Below, in pieces: positions 21,758 through 34,020 of a stretch of DNA of 64,000 nucleotides (positions are counted from its first letter, which is position 1; the number at the start of each line of letters is the position of its first letter). Made by a program: the position numbers and the translations under genes. The notes below the pieces were generated by a model. That model was not told the origin of the DNA, ran no database searches, and saw only the letters and a list, made by a program, of their open reading frames with translations. Source of the stretch: Hydra vulgaris (lineage: Eukaryota > Cnidaria > Hydrozoa > Anthoathecata > Hydridae); assembly GCF_038396675.1 (NCBI RefSeq), contig NC_088921.1, forward strand, positions 43,239,501 to 43,303,500, written 5' to 3'.

Positions 21758-22027
21758 TTATATATATGCGTACTCCTCCAATATCACTACCAACTTTTCT
21801 CTGTCTTTTCTAAATAAGGTGTATCCATTGATATTAGTTACTGACTCATTATTCCACCAAGCTTCACAAATCATTACTACATTAGCTTTGTTTGAGTTAA
21901 TAACTTTAATTAGTTCATCGAACTTATTGTTTAATGAAGTTGCATTCAAGTATAAGCACGTTATTTCACTGAGTTTAGATCTTAATCTTGATGGTGCTTC
22001 AAATATTTTATTGGTTTTTGATTTCAA
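21758..22027 (-). pseudogene. LINE apurinic endonuclease, N-terminal part only
   Basis: The reading frame contains LNATSLNNKFDELIKVINSN (endonuclease motif with catalytic Asn) and VVMICEAWWNNESV (the ICE-T-W motif with catalytic Glu), then NINGYTLFRKDRE. The remaining endonuclease motifs, including the catalytic SDH, are absent. The domain would cut the genomic target in an intact element. Confidence 0.85.
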
Positions 22028-22367
22028 TTTTCTGCAACATATCGTTTCTGATAACGAATCGAAATGTCGAACTTTTATCTTTTTCTAGTTTATTTAATCT
22101 ATTTCTTTCACCAAGTAGCAATTTAAGGCTAGCTCTTTCTCTACGTTAGATCTGGATTGATAAATACTTTATTTTTACATGCTTTACATGCATTTTATTT
22201 AATTCTAGCAACACCTAAAACTTGTTTCTGATGAACTAACTAGTTCAATAACTAGTGGTCCTGGTTTTTATTTATCTCTACTGTTTAAGCTTAATTGTGT
22301 AACAATATTCAATTTATCTAATCCAATAGCATCGAACACTTCACCAATATTTCCATCGTCATTTTCT

Positions 22368-22714
22368 TTGATACCATCCTTGCTTTTTCGGCTCGATTCT
22401 TTTAATCCAAACACTAATACATTTTTTCCCTTTTTTTTCCCTTTTTCTTTTTGTTCAGGTAAGATTGCATTAGTTATTCTCGTTTTTGATTTACTGATAG
22501 GAGGTTCTCCTTCGCTTGTTTTCTATATAAGACTACTAAATAGCGGTTTGTTGTTATTCTGTATTACTATATTTAACTGCTTTTTTCAACTTTTATTTTC
22601 AGTATTTAATCTTTCATTTTCCTTTTCCAATTTAATAATACGCCCGAGTAATTCCTCCTTAAGTACTTCAATTGCAGTACTAATTGCTTGAGTTGTATCT
22701 TTTGATACTACCAT
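22368..22714 (-). pseudogene. LINE first ORF with coiled-coil start
   Basis: On the minus strand an ATG at 22714 opens MVVSKDTTQAISTAIEVLKE followed by ELLGRIIKLEKENERLNTEN. This is a leucine/charged heptad pattern of a coiled coil, like ORF1 proteins that package LINE RNA. A TGA stop follows immediately, but the frame remains readable afterwards (KQLNIVIQNNNKPLF, then a Lys-rich stretch) with several more stops. I infer it is the nucleic-acid-binding ORF1 product of the same element. Confidence 0.6.
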
Positions 22715-23605
22715 TATTAAAACTTTTTTAAAACATGTGCTTAACTATGCTGCTATCTTAAAGCCGCTATGTTTAATAACTACTTCATAATGTTTTTAAA
22801 TGATATTTTTAAGTCTGCGCTTATTAATTCAAATTTTGCGATTTTAAAATATGTCATTTTATAATATTTATTTCATCAGTTAAAGCATTTTATTTCTTCC
22901 ATCTCGCTAATATAAGGCATAACTATATAAATAAATATAGTTATAAAATTAATTGAAAATATTTTAATCCATTTATTTTACCATAAAATACGAAAATTTA
23001 CAATATTATTTTAAAAACTCACATAAATAAGGTTAGGTGTCACTCAATTAGTTAAAAACTAGTCAATGGAGTGACACGTAAAAAAAACAAAAGACTATAA
23101 ATAAAACATAGAAAGAATTTAAAATAAAATAAAAAGGAAAAAAGAAAAAAGAAAAAAGAAAAAAAAAAAAAGAAAGAAAAAAAGGAAAGGAAAATAAAGC
23201 ACTAATAAAAAAGATAGTATTAATGATTGCAATAATAATATAATAAAAATAGTAATAATATTAATAATAATGTGAATAAAAAATATTACAAATAGTATCA
23301 TGATGACTTTACTAAAAATTAGGACAATAACCATAAAACTATTACTACAATTGAAACACTATCACTATTATTATAAAAAATAATAATAAGATTTATAAAT
23401 AAAGGTAAATTAATGATAATAGTAATATTAGTAGAGTTAAAAAAGACAGTATAAAATAAAAGTAATAATAGTTTTATAAATACAGTTATTTAAAAAAAGC
23501 AATAATAATAAAAGATTAAATTAATATTCATTAAATATATACTCAAATAAAAATTTCTTTATTTGATTTCAATTGAGAAGAAAAATGTTGGTAATAAAAG
23601 GGTAT
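22715..23605. other. AT-rich spacer with small repeats
   Basis: A short hairpin with GTGTCACTC and GAGTGACAC arms lies at about 23037-23079. A purine-rich run of A and AAAG occurs at about 23120-23200, and scattered AATAAT repeats at 23215-23530. No genes recognised. Confidence 0.5.
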
Positions 23606-24409
23606 TTAGTTAAATTCTTTTTTTTTTTATAATTGTTATTATTTGGTTCTTGTGAGAAATACATTGATGTTTTATAGAGAGCTTGCCATATTTGATAGTT
23701 TCGAAAAAGGAAGAATGCAAGTTAAAATTTTCAGTTATTCGAGTGGTATATTTGTGTGTGTCTTTTGTTTTAACAAAAAAATTATTGAACAAATTTGGTA
23801 GTTTATTTTGAAGAAATTCAAAGACAGAGACAATTATAAAGCTTTAGATGATCTTGAAATTATAGAATTTTTAATTCAGAAAACCCTATTTCGATATTAG
23901 ATCGTAAAGGAGAAAATATCATAATTTTTAAGGAAGTGCGTTGTAAACTGTTTATACGATGTAATAGAAAACTACCTTTTTGACCCCAAACAGTGCAACA
24001 ATAGCTTAGATGTGAGGAGAACAAGGAATAGTAAATTGATATTAAAACATGTTAGGGAACATAGAGTCGTATTAATGACAGCATACTATTGGCACGTGAG
24101 AGTTTTTTATTTAATTGAATGAGGTGATAGTACCATGATTCATGGTTTTTGTCAAGAAATAGCCCGAGGTATTTTATATGTCTAGATGGGAATAGTCTTT
24201 TACCATTAATTCTAATTTTCACATTATTACTATCAATCCTCTTTTTTAGGAGGGTGAAAAATAATAAATTTAGTTTTATTAATATTCAGGGAAAGACGGT
24301 TATTATTTAACCAATGACACAAATAATGGAGATCTGAATTAACTTTTTTACATAGCTGCGCAAGTGATTTATTTATGCATATTTGTGTCGTCAGCGCAAT
24401 GATGACAAC

Positions 24410-24881
24410 AATTTATAGAGTGAGGCAGATCGTTAATATATATTAAAAACAGTAAAGGTCCTAGAACAAAATCCTGTGGGACACCTTATTTAATAACTTT
24501 ACTTGTAGATTGAAACCTATTAATCGAGACAAGCTGAGTAGGATTGTTAATATAAGATGAAAACCAATAATTAGCGATACCCCATATACCATAGTGATAC
24601 AGTTTTTCAATTAAAATCTTATGGTCAACTGTATCAAATGCTTTTTGGAGATCAATAAAGACGCCACAAGCAAAAGAACAACCATCAATTGCACCACGAA
24701 TCATTTCAGTAATGCTAATAAGTGCATGGGAAGTAGAGTGTTTTAAACGAAATCCAAACTGGCGGCCGTAGAGACGCTTAGAATTATCAAGAAAGTGGTA
24801 GATACGAGAATACATTAATTTTTTCAATAATTTTGTTGGTATTTGATAATAATAATATTGGTCTATAGTTATAGCAGTCAA
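24410..24881 (-). pseudogene. LINE reverse transcriptase palm domain
   Basis: The translation shows YHFLDNSKRLYGRQFGFRLK followed by HSTSHALISITEMI, then the first catalytic motif CGVFIDLQKAFDTVDHKIL. The frame is interrupted near 24486. Beyond it, GVPQDFVLGPLLFLIYINDL and an ADDTN motif mark the remaining palm residues. The catalytic residues are recognisable, but the frame is broken at several points between 24881 and 23610. Confidence 0.85.
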
Positions 24882-25121
24882 GTTTTAAGTCCTTTTTATG
24901 GATTGGTTTAACAGATGCAGTTTTTAAAATATTAGGGAATATACCAGTAGCGAATGAGAGATTAAATAGTTTCGAAAGTACTGAAGAAATATCATTAGAA
25001 AGAAGTTTTAGAATAAAGGTTGGAACGCTGTTTGGACCAGAAGCCTTGCCATCATTTAGAGAAAGAATAACTGATATTATTTCATTTTTTTAGTAGGTTA
25101 AATGAAAAGAGAATCAGGGTT

Positions 25122-25936
25122 TTATGTTAAATACTTATGGAAGTCAGTATGAGATGAATGAATATTTTTTTGCAGCTCTTCAGGAATTGAAATAAAAAAG
25201 GAGTTAAAAATTTCCGAGATTTTAACTGGATCATTTATTATGGTGTTGTTTGAAGATGTACAAGATGGATATGAGGTATCATTCGAACGTATATTGAAAA
25301 GAGTTCTAATACCCTTCCACGTAGCTCTCAAACTATTGCTATTGGTAGTAAAGTAGTTAGAAAAGCGTTTGTTTTGTTTTTTGCTTCTTCGAATAAGTGT
25401 TACAAGTAAATTTCTATTGGTTTTTTAAGTTTTTTCAAGAATTAGTTTGTCTTAAACATTTTTTGTTTAAAGAAACTTCTTAATTACACTGTTTCGTTTT
25501 TTTATCGAGGTTGCTGAAAAATTGCTGAATTAATCCATGGTTTAAGGCTCCGAATTAAGCCACAATTACTTTTTTTAGCGATGCATGTTTGTCAAGAAGA
25601 GAGTTAAAGGTAGTTAAGAAATCTTCATACAATTTATTTGTATTACTATTGAAACTTTGATTACTTTATCCCAGTTGATTTTCAAGTAATCATTCCTAAT
25701 TTCTTCACTATTTAATTTTTTGAAGCTTCGAAGAATAATATTGTTTTTTCGAGAATTTTATAGATAGTTTTATTTTTTTCAACAGCAAGTTTTTCAAATA
25801 GAATAGTTAGATATGAAACAATAAACTCATTAATATCCATGATAGGATGGCGATAAACACAGCCTACTATGATATTAGACTTTTTAGAGAAAATGATTTC
25901 AACAAATACAGACTCTAATAACTGGGGTTTATACAT
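25122..25936 (-). pseudogene. LINE endonuclease C-terminal part and linker
   Basis: The segment 25936-25712 reads YKPQLLESVFVEIIFSKKSN and IIVGCVYRHPIMDINEF, with the V-Y-R-H/P motif of LINE apurinic endonucleases. The segment 25331-25122 (NDPVKISEIFNSFFISIPEE) is the typical linker before the RT. Between them the frame is not maintained. Upstream pieces near 26080 (FSIIGITETKL) carry the endonuclease E-T motif. Confidence 0.75.
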
Positions 25937-26899
25937 AAGTAAATCATTTCTAGATTTAAAAACTAGTTTATTAGAAATATAAAGTAGAGCACCTCCAAAT
26001 GAAGTTTTTGTTAGAGTATATTCATAAACATATCCACTGAGATTAATTGGAGTTGTTGGGAGTTAATCAGATTTCAGCTTAGTTTCTGTAATTCCGATTA
26101 TACTAAATTCATATTTTTTTAGAGATAAAAGTGAGGTAAATGCGTCATTAATAATATAATAAACAATACTGATTTTTGAAGAGTTAAATTTTTCAATATC
26201 AATGTATTTACAAATGATTGGATTCTCAACTATGTTCGTATCATCATCGTCGTTGTAATTTAGCTGATGAGTAAAGTAATTATTAGGTTGATTAAAAGTA
26301 TCAGATTCTTGGGAGCAGGGAAAGAGGGAAAGGTCATTTGGCAGATCATTGAGATGTAATATATTGTCAATTCAAGTTTGAAGACGTAGTTCATTATCCA
26401 ATATAGAACTAAACGGAAAAATACTGTTGCAACATGTAATACAGAGCCAATACTTCACGGAAGAGTTTTATCATAAAATATGCAAAAACATGTAGATATT
26501 TTTTGTTTTTCAATGGGTTCTGGATCCACGTATACATCTTGTCAGTTTAACTGACAAGTCGTTTCCAGTTTTATGTAAATATTTTAAATCAAACCACAGA
26601 GCTGGTTTATCTTCAAGATGGTCTTGAAACTTTAAAGTTTGTATTTTGTCAATTTTGCACCGATTTAAATCGATATGATTTGTCAGCTTGGACTTTTTTT
26701 TTTTCAAATATTTTCGCCCTTCTTCAATTCAAGCTCGTAGCATAAAAAAACTTATATACATTAAAAAATAAACAAGATTTGAGCAAAAAGAAATTTAACC
26801 TAAGTATAAATTTGAATAAAGTAACAGTTAAAAAAACGTGGGAAACTCGCAGAAGACCAGAAGGTCGTATCATCAAGGTTCATATTTTTAAATGAATTT

Positions 26900-27102
26900 A
26901 CAATATTAAGTTTTTGACAATAGTTCCTGTTTTTACATTATTAAGTTTTTGACAATAGTTCCTGTTTTTACATTATTAAGTTTTTGACAATAGTTCCTGT
27001 TTTTACATTATTAAGTTTTTGACAATAGTTCATGTTTTTACAATATTAAGTTTTTGACAATAGTTCATGTTTTTACAATATTAAGTTTTTGACAATAGTT
27101 CA
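26900..27102. repeat. 35-bp minisatellite, six copies
   Basis: Units with core ATTAAGTTTTTGACAATAGT repeat at exactly 35-bp intervals (AAGTTTTTG at 26908, 26943, 26978, 27013, 27048, 27083). A 24-bp direct duplication around GACAATAGTGGTAAAAATTA follows at about 27107-27150. Confidence 0.92.
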
Positions 27103-27296
27103 ATAAGACAATAGTGGTAAAAATTAAATGACAATAGTGGTAAAAATTAAATTTAAAAAATAAGCGTAATATAAAATAAAGAGTATTGAGAACAAAAAAA
27201 CTCTCAAAGTTGTAATTACAAAAGTAGTTTAAAAGAAATCGTTAATAAGATTTGCATACTCTAAAATATTATTTTTAATTAAATTTTGAAAGCAAT

Positions 27297-28450
27297 TTAC
27301 ATTTTCCTCACTTTTACTACATTATCTTTTGCTAAGATTTTATTCCAAATATGAGGAGTACGATAAGTAATTTTAAACTGTTCCTGCTTAGTTTTGCATA
27401 AAGGTTGAATTAAGGTGCTAATTGTACAAACAGGTTTTATTTTTAAAACAGGTTTTATTTTATAGAGATCACGAAAAATTGAAGGGCATTGTTGAAATTT
27501 ACTTTTGTACATGAGACATTTTAAATATGTTAAGCTCATATATTGTATAAACATTCATACTTTCAAAAAGTGATTTAGCATGTTCGTTTATATTTTTAAA
27601 ATTCATTATTCTTAAAGCATGTTTCTGTTTTTTATAGAGTGTTTCTAGTTTGCCTTTAGAAATATATTTATCTCAGATGATGTTTATTTAGTAAATCCCT
27701 TGGTTGGTATAGAATTCCATTACCTTTTGATATTTTGTAGCCAATATAGTGTTACTCGTTCACGACTAACTTCTGCGTTTTCAATAATTAGTTTTGGAAA
27801 AGAAATAGGAATTCTTTTGGTTTTATTTAAGGGATGGAACAACGAAAACTTTGTTTTTTTAGCATTAATATAAAGTTTGTTTAACCATATTGAAATAACT
27901 CATTATTCATTTGAATGAAGAGTTGAGGTATATCTTTTTCTGAGATGAAAAAATTACTGTCGTCGGGAAAAATAATTGTGGATATACTTGACGATCTCCA
28001 AAAATCATTTTTATATAATAAGGAAAAGAAGAAGCCCGAGAATAGACCCTTGAGGCACTCCACAAGAAATTAAAGATGAACTTGTTTGTTTATTTTTCCA
28101 TAATATATGGATTTCGTACGTTAACTTAGATAGCCTGCTATCCACCTGTTTAAAACTTAAATTTTTTTACAAGTATTTTGTGATCAACAGCATCAAACGC
28201 CTTGGAAAAGGTCGATAAATATACCTAACGTAAATTCTCCGTTTGCAAAAGAATTTTTTATTTCATTAATTAAGTATAGTATTGCATGTTCCGTTGAAAT
28301 TTTTTTATGAAATTCAAATTGCTTTAAATAAAATGAATTATAGTCTTTATAAAAGATAGTCTATTAAACATTATTTGTTCAAAAAAGAATGAAAAGTATT
28401 GATATTAGTATGTAATTACCAATATAGGCTTTATCACCTGATTTAAGTTT
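27297..28450 (-). pseudogene. Third LINE fragment: RT palm to C-terminus
   Basis: The upstream part (about 28300-28200) reads HAILYLINEIKNSFANGEFT and GIFIDL. Near 28060 CGVPQGSILGLLLFL follows. After a frameshift comes YKNDFWRSSSISTIIFPDDS, where the expected FADD box has become FPDD. The C-terminus at 27554-27297 reads KFQQCPSIFRDLYKIK and FKITYRTPHIWNKIL, matching the Y-R-x-P-x-I-W-N end of this LINE class. A 5'-truncated, dead copy. Confidence 0.8.
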
Positions 28451-28849
28451 AACATTTGTTGCTTTAAGCATTACAAATACTTTCTTTCAATGAACAGTTC
28501 AATGAAACAAATAATTAGCGTTGAATTCAAATACTGGCAACCAGAAATGGAAACCAACCTGAAACTTCAAACGGTTGTTGCTAATGAATCAGGTTTGTTT
28601 ACAATTTTTCAAAATAAAATTTCCCGAGCAAAAATGTAAAAAATGACTTAAGGTGGTACAACACCAAATAAATAAAAAAATGAAATAAACATCCAAAAAA
28701 AAATGCTTTTAAATACAGTTTACTCAAATGATTCAAATAAAAAAAAGCAAAAAAAAAAAATTTTTTTTAATTAGCATTAGGACCATAATGGCGGAAAAAC
28801 AATGCGTTTTTGGACTAAATTTCAAAACATAATATCTAAGGCTAGCCAT

Positions 28850-29090
28850 CATCATATGACCTGAAATTTTGTACACCTACTCTAAACACTATTTTACTCC
28901 ATTTAACAGATAGATTTTTTAAATATCAAAGTAAATGATCAGTCATGTAGATTTTCCTCATATTTTATTTATTTTTTGACGTTTTAGAGAGATCTGACTA
29001 AAAAAAAAAAAAATTACTGATCATAAAAAAAATCCATCTGTTAAATGAATTTTATAGGTATTTCGAGCAAGTACTGAAAATTTCAGATCA
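28850..29090. repeat. Imperfect internal palindrome of the Kolobok-like element
   Basis: The left arm includes CTGAAATTTTGTACA, CATTTAACAGATAGATTTTT and AAATGATCAGT. The right arm has their inverses in reverse order (ACTGATCATAAA, AATCCATCTGTTAAATG, TACTGAAAATTTCAG). It lies downstream of the transposase stop and could form a long RNA hairpin. Confidence 0.65.
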
Positions 29091-29200
29091 AATGAACAAT
29101 GCTAACTCAAGAAACTGAGTTTTGAAGTTTAAGCAAAAACGAACACAAACTGAGATAAACAGCTTTGAAAAATTCTTGATATATTATTTATAATATTAAT

Positions 29201-30970
29201 TTAAAATCCTCCTGAAACATAACTGTCATTACATTCTTTTGATTTTTCCTCATCTAGATGACCTTTTTTGATGGCCCTAAGAGTTTTTCTTCTTTTTTTG
29301 CCCTTCTCTGATGACTTGCACCTCATTTGACTAATCCAATTTTTATTTTTAGAAGTCGCTGAAATATTTGATACCTTACCGTAAACCAAAATGTCTAAAA
29401 ACACTAATAACACCCTTTGCACCATCATTGTATGCTAAAATAGCTGAATACGTTACCATTTCCAGTGTTGATTTAGAAACAAAAACTCTTTTTGGTACAT
29501 GAGCCCAAATAAGTCCATTAAGTGCCTGGTTAGCATTTTGTGTGTTTCCATGTAAACATTTTGATAACAATTCATCTGATTGTAAATTTATAATTATTGG
29601 TAGAATTAAATCTTTAATCCATAGAGTTATGGTAGATTTGGGTTTATAATTCTTTTGATTTAGAGTCCAGTATTTGCACCAACTATATTTTCCACGAGGA
29701 AAAAACTGGTGGCGTGAGTAGGAATCAGGAAAATCGGTGAAGTGGAAAAGTATGGCATAAACTGCTTTCTTCATTGAATACAAGTTTCCCACATTAGATC
29801 TGATTAGATCAAGACCATAAAAATTTTGTATTGAATTAATGCAGTTTTCAGTGAGTTTACCTCTGCCTTATATTGGTTTTTTAGTACCTTTTTGGGCTTT
29901 GACAAGGTTTCATAGACGTGTTCCTAACCATTTTTGAACATGTCCAACACACTCCAGTTTTACAGGCATAATACCATACTCTTTGTAAGGATCTGATACT
30001 ATTACATCATTAAAAGAAGATGTATTCCCATCTCCTAGATATTCTTTATATATCAACTTATTTTTTTGTAAAAATCTCTTAAACATAGCCACAGTTCCTA
30101 CAGATTCCATACTACCCGATGAACCCTAGTGATTCGATTCACACAGGTAATCAACCAACCACTGATACTCTGGAGTTCCTCTTTTAGATCTCCACATTTT
30201 ACATCCATTGCAATGTTTGGTAAATATCTCTGCATCAATACATTTATCACTACAAACAGCAGTTACAATACCATTCAACGAATTATGACCTCGCTTTTGC
30301 CATGAACCATCAATAGAAATTCTAACTTCTTTCATTTCAAGAGAGTTGTTTATTGATTTGGTTTCAAAAGCAGCTTTTTGCATACTTTCCTCAGCAGCAA
30401 ATTTGTATACTAACATGGCAGTTTTATTTAACTTTTTAAAGCCATTAGGCTACAAACAATAAAGATTTATACAGAAGGAAAAAGTTTTTATCGACTCATG
30501 ACCAGCACCTATTTCTCGCAATCCGATGACAGCTCGCAGGTTGATCTTATATGGTGATTCTAGAGATGAAAGTTCTTTTTTAACAATATCAATAGGAAAC
30601 TCATTTGTGTTTAAAGAATTCTTTGACTTTGGTGAAGTTCTAAAATTTTTAGAAAAGTTACGCTTTGTACCCTTCATCTCAAGTAAATGACAAAAGCCCA
30701 TGCGAAAACCAACGTTATCTTTGATTAACAAATTTCCAATAAAGCAATTGGGACAAACAGTGTGTGCAATTATTTCTTTAACAATAAAAAGTTAATAAGT
30801 ATAAAATAGTCGTCAGATTTACAATTATCCGAGCTGAACGATACATCTAACTTTCTTGAGCTAACACAAGAAATTTCCTGATCTGCAGATTTTGATTTGA
30901 GAATATCAGATGGTTTAAACCCATTTTATTTTCTGCTCTTCTTTCTAGTACTATTTTGTTTATTTAGCAT
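29201..30970 (-). pseudogene. Kolobok/Mutator-like transposase, several stops
   Basis: From an ATG at 30970 (MLNKQNSTRKKSRK, then TAA) the coding potential runs right to left. It includes YKINLRAVIGLREIGAGHES at 30731-30450, then EVRISIDGSWQKRGHNSLNG with the first acidic residue (30416-30126), and KEYLGDGNTSSFNDVIV followed by KLECVGHVQKWLGTRL (30110-29910). FHFTDFPDSYSRHQF and NANQALNGLIWAHVPK follow (29792-29376), then a Lys-rich tail ending at 29201. The D-G-S-W-x-K-R-G, LGDG and ECVGHVQKR-like blocks are the signature of the Mutator-like transposase domain found in many invertebrate elements. At least three in-frame stops and one frameshift inactivate it. Confidence 0.85.
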
Positions 30971-30981
30971 TTTATTTAATT

Positions 30982-31062
<81 letters not shown>

Positions 31063-31466
31063 AATCCAAAGGGTAAATAAACAATAACACTCCAAATCTT
31101 TCAAATCTGTTAACTGTTACAAAACGTGTTTAGTGTTTAAGAACAATGACTTTTAATTGAATTTCAATTCACAAAATATAGAAGTGACATCAAGCTTACA
31201 AAGCTTGAAGACTCCAGTAAAATTGAGCTTATTTTTAGGGAGAAAATGCCCTAACAACCATGTTAAATATTTAGTATCTCCGTTGCTAAGGAAAAAAAGA
31301 TACATAGTGTTCTAATAAAATGCTCATATCTAAAGAAAGATAAATTATTTAGCTCTGAAACTTTGGCTAAACGTTCTTGGATTAATTTGACACATACTTT
31401 ATGCAAAATTGAAAAACTCAAAAAAAAATTTAGTTTCCTAGTTTTTTTGGTGTTGTACCACCTTAA

Positions 31467-33145
31467 CGCACATTTCATCTATTATTTAAAGTTTTTTCAT
31501 CACTATTAGTTGCCTTTTAATCTCATTGTTGAAATCAAATTGTCAAAAGAGAGGATTTTTTAATGTGTTTTTAAAGAAATAAAATACTTGGAAAAAAACA
31601 AGTAAATAGAGATGTTAAGTCACGGGGTCTTATTTTACCACGCTTTATTATAGTTAGATAGTTCCCAGTAGACATTGAACAGTTGTTAAGTAGTTGGCCT
31701 GATCCTAATAACCATATATTAGCTACAGCTGGGCTAACAGTCAGCTATTTCGTTGGTACCGTGAAAAAAACGTAACGCTTTTACCAACACTTAACCAACT
31801 GTTTTATAAACTGTTGGTACCATTGACGACCCAACAGTAATAAAACAGTTGGTACCATTACTGGCCTAACTATATGATTTTTTTGCACTTTAATTGAAAG
31901 TGCAAATGTTATAAATGTTTACAACTATTTTTACAACTTGACGTGATGGTGAAAAATGAGTTGCATATTTGAAATCAAAATAAGAATTGCTATACAAAAA
32001 ACAAATTGTTTGCTCGGCACCAGAAAATTTTTTTTTTTGTTGACCTGTGTAATAATACAGTAATAATCATTGCAATAATAACAATAATAACTACAATTAT
32101 AATAATAATAACAAGAGTAATTTACAACAGTAACAATAATAAAAAACTAGCATCAGTTAAGTTCTTTTTAAAATCTGTCAAAACACAGGTACCAGAAAAA
32201 GAAAGTCAAGTAAAGCCTGCAAATACCAAAAAAAAAAATGAAAAAAAAATTACATTTTAATTGAAAAAGTATAATTTGCATTTTATTGTTAGTAGAATTA
32301 GGATAATAATATTACAGAAAATATAAAGAATAAAAAACAGCTATAACAGCCTAGCTCTATCAATACAAAACACAGTAACAATAGCGCATAGCATAAAATA
32401 TTTGTAAGCACACATTACTGTCTTCAGAGTAATTAAAAAAGAAAAGATAATAAAAAAGGCTAGACAACACAATGTTGTAACACTGGCATAAAACACCACG
32501 ACTTATTAGGATATTTTATCAAATAAAATACTTGGACTAAAAAGATTTTATTTATTACAATATTTGAACAATCGAGGGACAATTATAGTTAAACAATTTG
32601 AACAATTATACCATAAAATAGCAAGCAACTCGTAAAATATTTCTTATGAATGGTCATTATCAATTGTGGTATTAAGAAATACGTAAGAGCTCAGTAATTA
32701 CATAAGTTTTATTAATTCTCCCTCTGATCTTAGAGAGTGTGGGAGAGAAAGAAAGTGTTTCCAAAACAGCATGTTTAAAAAAGTAAAAAAACATGCAATA
32801 AATAGTAGTAACTCGTTTTATTATGTTACCAGTAAACAAAATTATATTTACCTTGATTTAATTTCCAGCATTTCTTAATTAAGCTCCAGCTTCTCTCAAA
32901 CTGTTGACTAATGATTAATAGAGTAAATTTCACACCATGTTAAATTTACAAAATTAAAACCATGTTTCAACAGAAAGCAAACAAATCAAGTGATGACAAA
33001 GGCAACTAAAAAAAAGAAAAAAAGAACATAATTATGTTTGAAATTATAAAAAAATTTAAAACTGTTACTAATTGTTACTATAAATAGTAAAATTCATACT
33101 TTACTTTGTTCTAAATTGCCTAAAGTAAAATCAAATTAACAGACA
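31467..33145. other. AT-rich spacer with ACAGTTGGTACCATT repeats
   Basis: Between 31690 and 31880 there are direct and inverted copies of an AAACAGTTGGTACCATTAC-like motif, with KpnI-like GGTACC palindromes (near 31760, 31832 and 31856). They look like the edge of an old repeat I cannot delimit. No gene is seen in the rest. Confidence 0.5.
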
Positions 33146-33326
33146 TTAACACTGCTTGACAATGGATTCTGGCAAGTAAGTTTTCTGCTCTATCTCTTTC
33201 ACTTGACAACTATTTTCAAGTTGCCTAATAGCATTTACATTAATAACTTCTTTGAGCCTAATATTATCCATTTCAATTTCACTATTATCATTAAACATAT
33301 TACCAGAAATATTACTATTGTTACAA
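33146..33326 (-). CDS. Candidate terminal coding exon, product unknown
   Basis: On the minus strand a TTTATTATTCAG acceptor (AG at 33328-33327) precedes 180 bases open in one frame: NISGNMFNDNSEIEMDNIRL, then KEVINVNAIRQLENSCQVKE and IEQKTYLPESIVKQC, ending in TAA at 33148-33146. Codon use is balanced for such an AT-rich region, which argues for real coding sequence. I do not recognise the protein. No partner exon is certain; the small frame at 34092-34021 could lie upstream, but it ends in its own stop. Confidence 0.35.
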
Positions 33327-33542
33327 CTGAATAATAAAAAAATGTAAAAGAATCTTACAAATTGTGATCTTTTCTTATCAAAGACTATATTTAAAATTAA
33401 GATTTATTGAAATCCATATCTTTTTATGTTTATATACATAAGTTGATTATCAAAAATATTAAACAATATTTATTTACATCAATTATTTAATTCAATATAT
33501 TTAACAAAAAATCTAGATTACCATGCACAAAATTATTTAAGT

Positions 33543-33583
33543 AAGTGATCAACAAATTACTGACCGTAATTTGTTGATCACTT
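33543..33583. repeat. Perfect 18-bp hairpin
   Basis: AAGTGATCAACAAATTAC, a 5-nt loop (TGACC), then the exact reverse complement. A further direct copy of CAACAAATTACAGTCAG follows at about 33590. Confidence 0.85.
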
Positions 33584-34020
33584 TTGTGTCAACAAATTAC
33601 AGTCAGTTTTCAATGTTAAATAGATAAAGTATATATTTTATATAAAATAAATCCAATATAAAATAAAATAAAATTAGTAAATTTACTCAAATCAGTACCA
33701 GTTATACTGTAAGAAGTGACTTAAAAACACTTCTGTTCTTTCCAATTGCACTAAAAAATAAAACAAAACTTGCTTAGCTTAGTTGCCTAGTTCCTAAGAA
33801 TCTGAAAACAAATAAGTAAAAAACCAAGAACAAACAAACATTTATTTATTAAAATTATTTAAACAAATTAAATTAAACAAAGAACAACATCAATTCTCCT
33901 TAAAGGCTAAGAAAAATTTTTCAGCCTAAATTTGCAGACCTTGCTTGTAAAACCATGTGAATAAGAAACTACTTAAAAATGACATATGCAACATTGAAGT
34001 TTAGACGTTGACTGGACTAA

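Larger units (their letters stand above)
20029..22714 (-). mobile_element. Decayed LINE (CR1/jockey-like), near full length
   Basis: Reading right to left: a coiled-coil first ORF, the start of an apurinic endonuclease domain, then the reverse transcriptase and its C-terminus. The middle and end of the endonuclease domain are missing, because only about 190 bp separates its N-terminal part (ending 21758) from the RT linker. Multiple stops and frameshifts show it is dead. No target duplication was identified. Confidence 0.85.
23610..26470 (-). mobile_element. Decayed LINE, second copy and different family
   Basis: Reading right to left: a PHD-like Cys segment (KYWLCITCCNSIFPF near 26440), endonuclease sequence, a linker, the RT palm, and a C-terminus ending near 23610 (LFNNFFVKTKDTHKYTTR). 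Domain order and orientation match a non-LTR element. Protein sequences differ clearly from the LINE at 20-22.7 kb, so it is another family. Many stops and frameshifts are present. Confidence 0.82.
28652..31462 (-). mobile_element. Kolobok-like DNA transposon with TTAA duplications
   Basis: TTAA at 28648-28651 and 31463-31466 flanks perfect 17-bp inverted ends GGTGGTACAACACCAAA (28652-28668; inverse at 31446-31462). The interior encodes a protein with the Mutator-like transposase domain type, which together with TTAA targets fits the Kolobok superfamily (my inference). Length is 2811 bp. A (TA)n tract (about 30984-31056) lies between the predicted start codon and the right end. Confidence 0.85.

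Noticed and set aside
26510-26707. 65-residue minus-strand frame just upstream of the second LINE
   Set aside because: It could be part of the LINE's first ORF, but it shows no zinc-knuckle, coiled-coil or other motif, so I did not annotate it.
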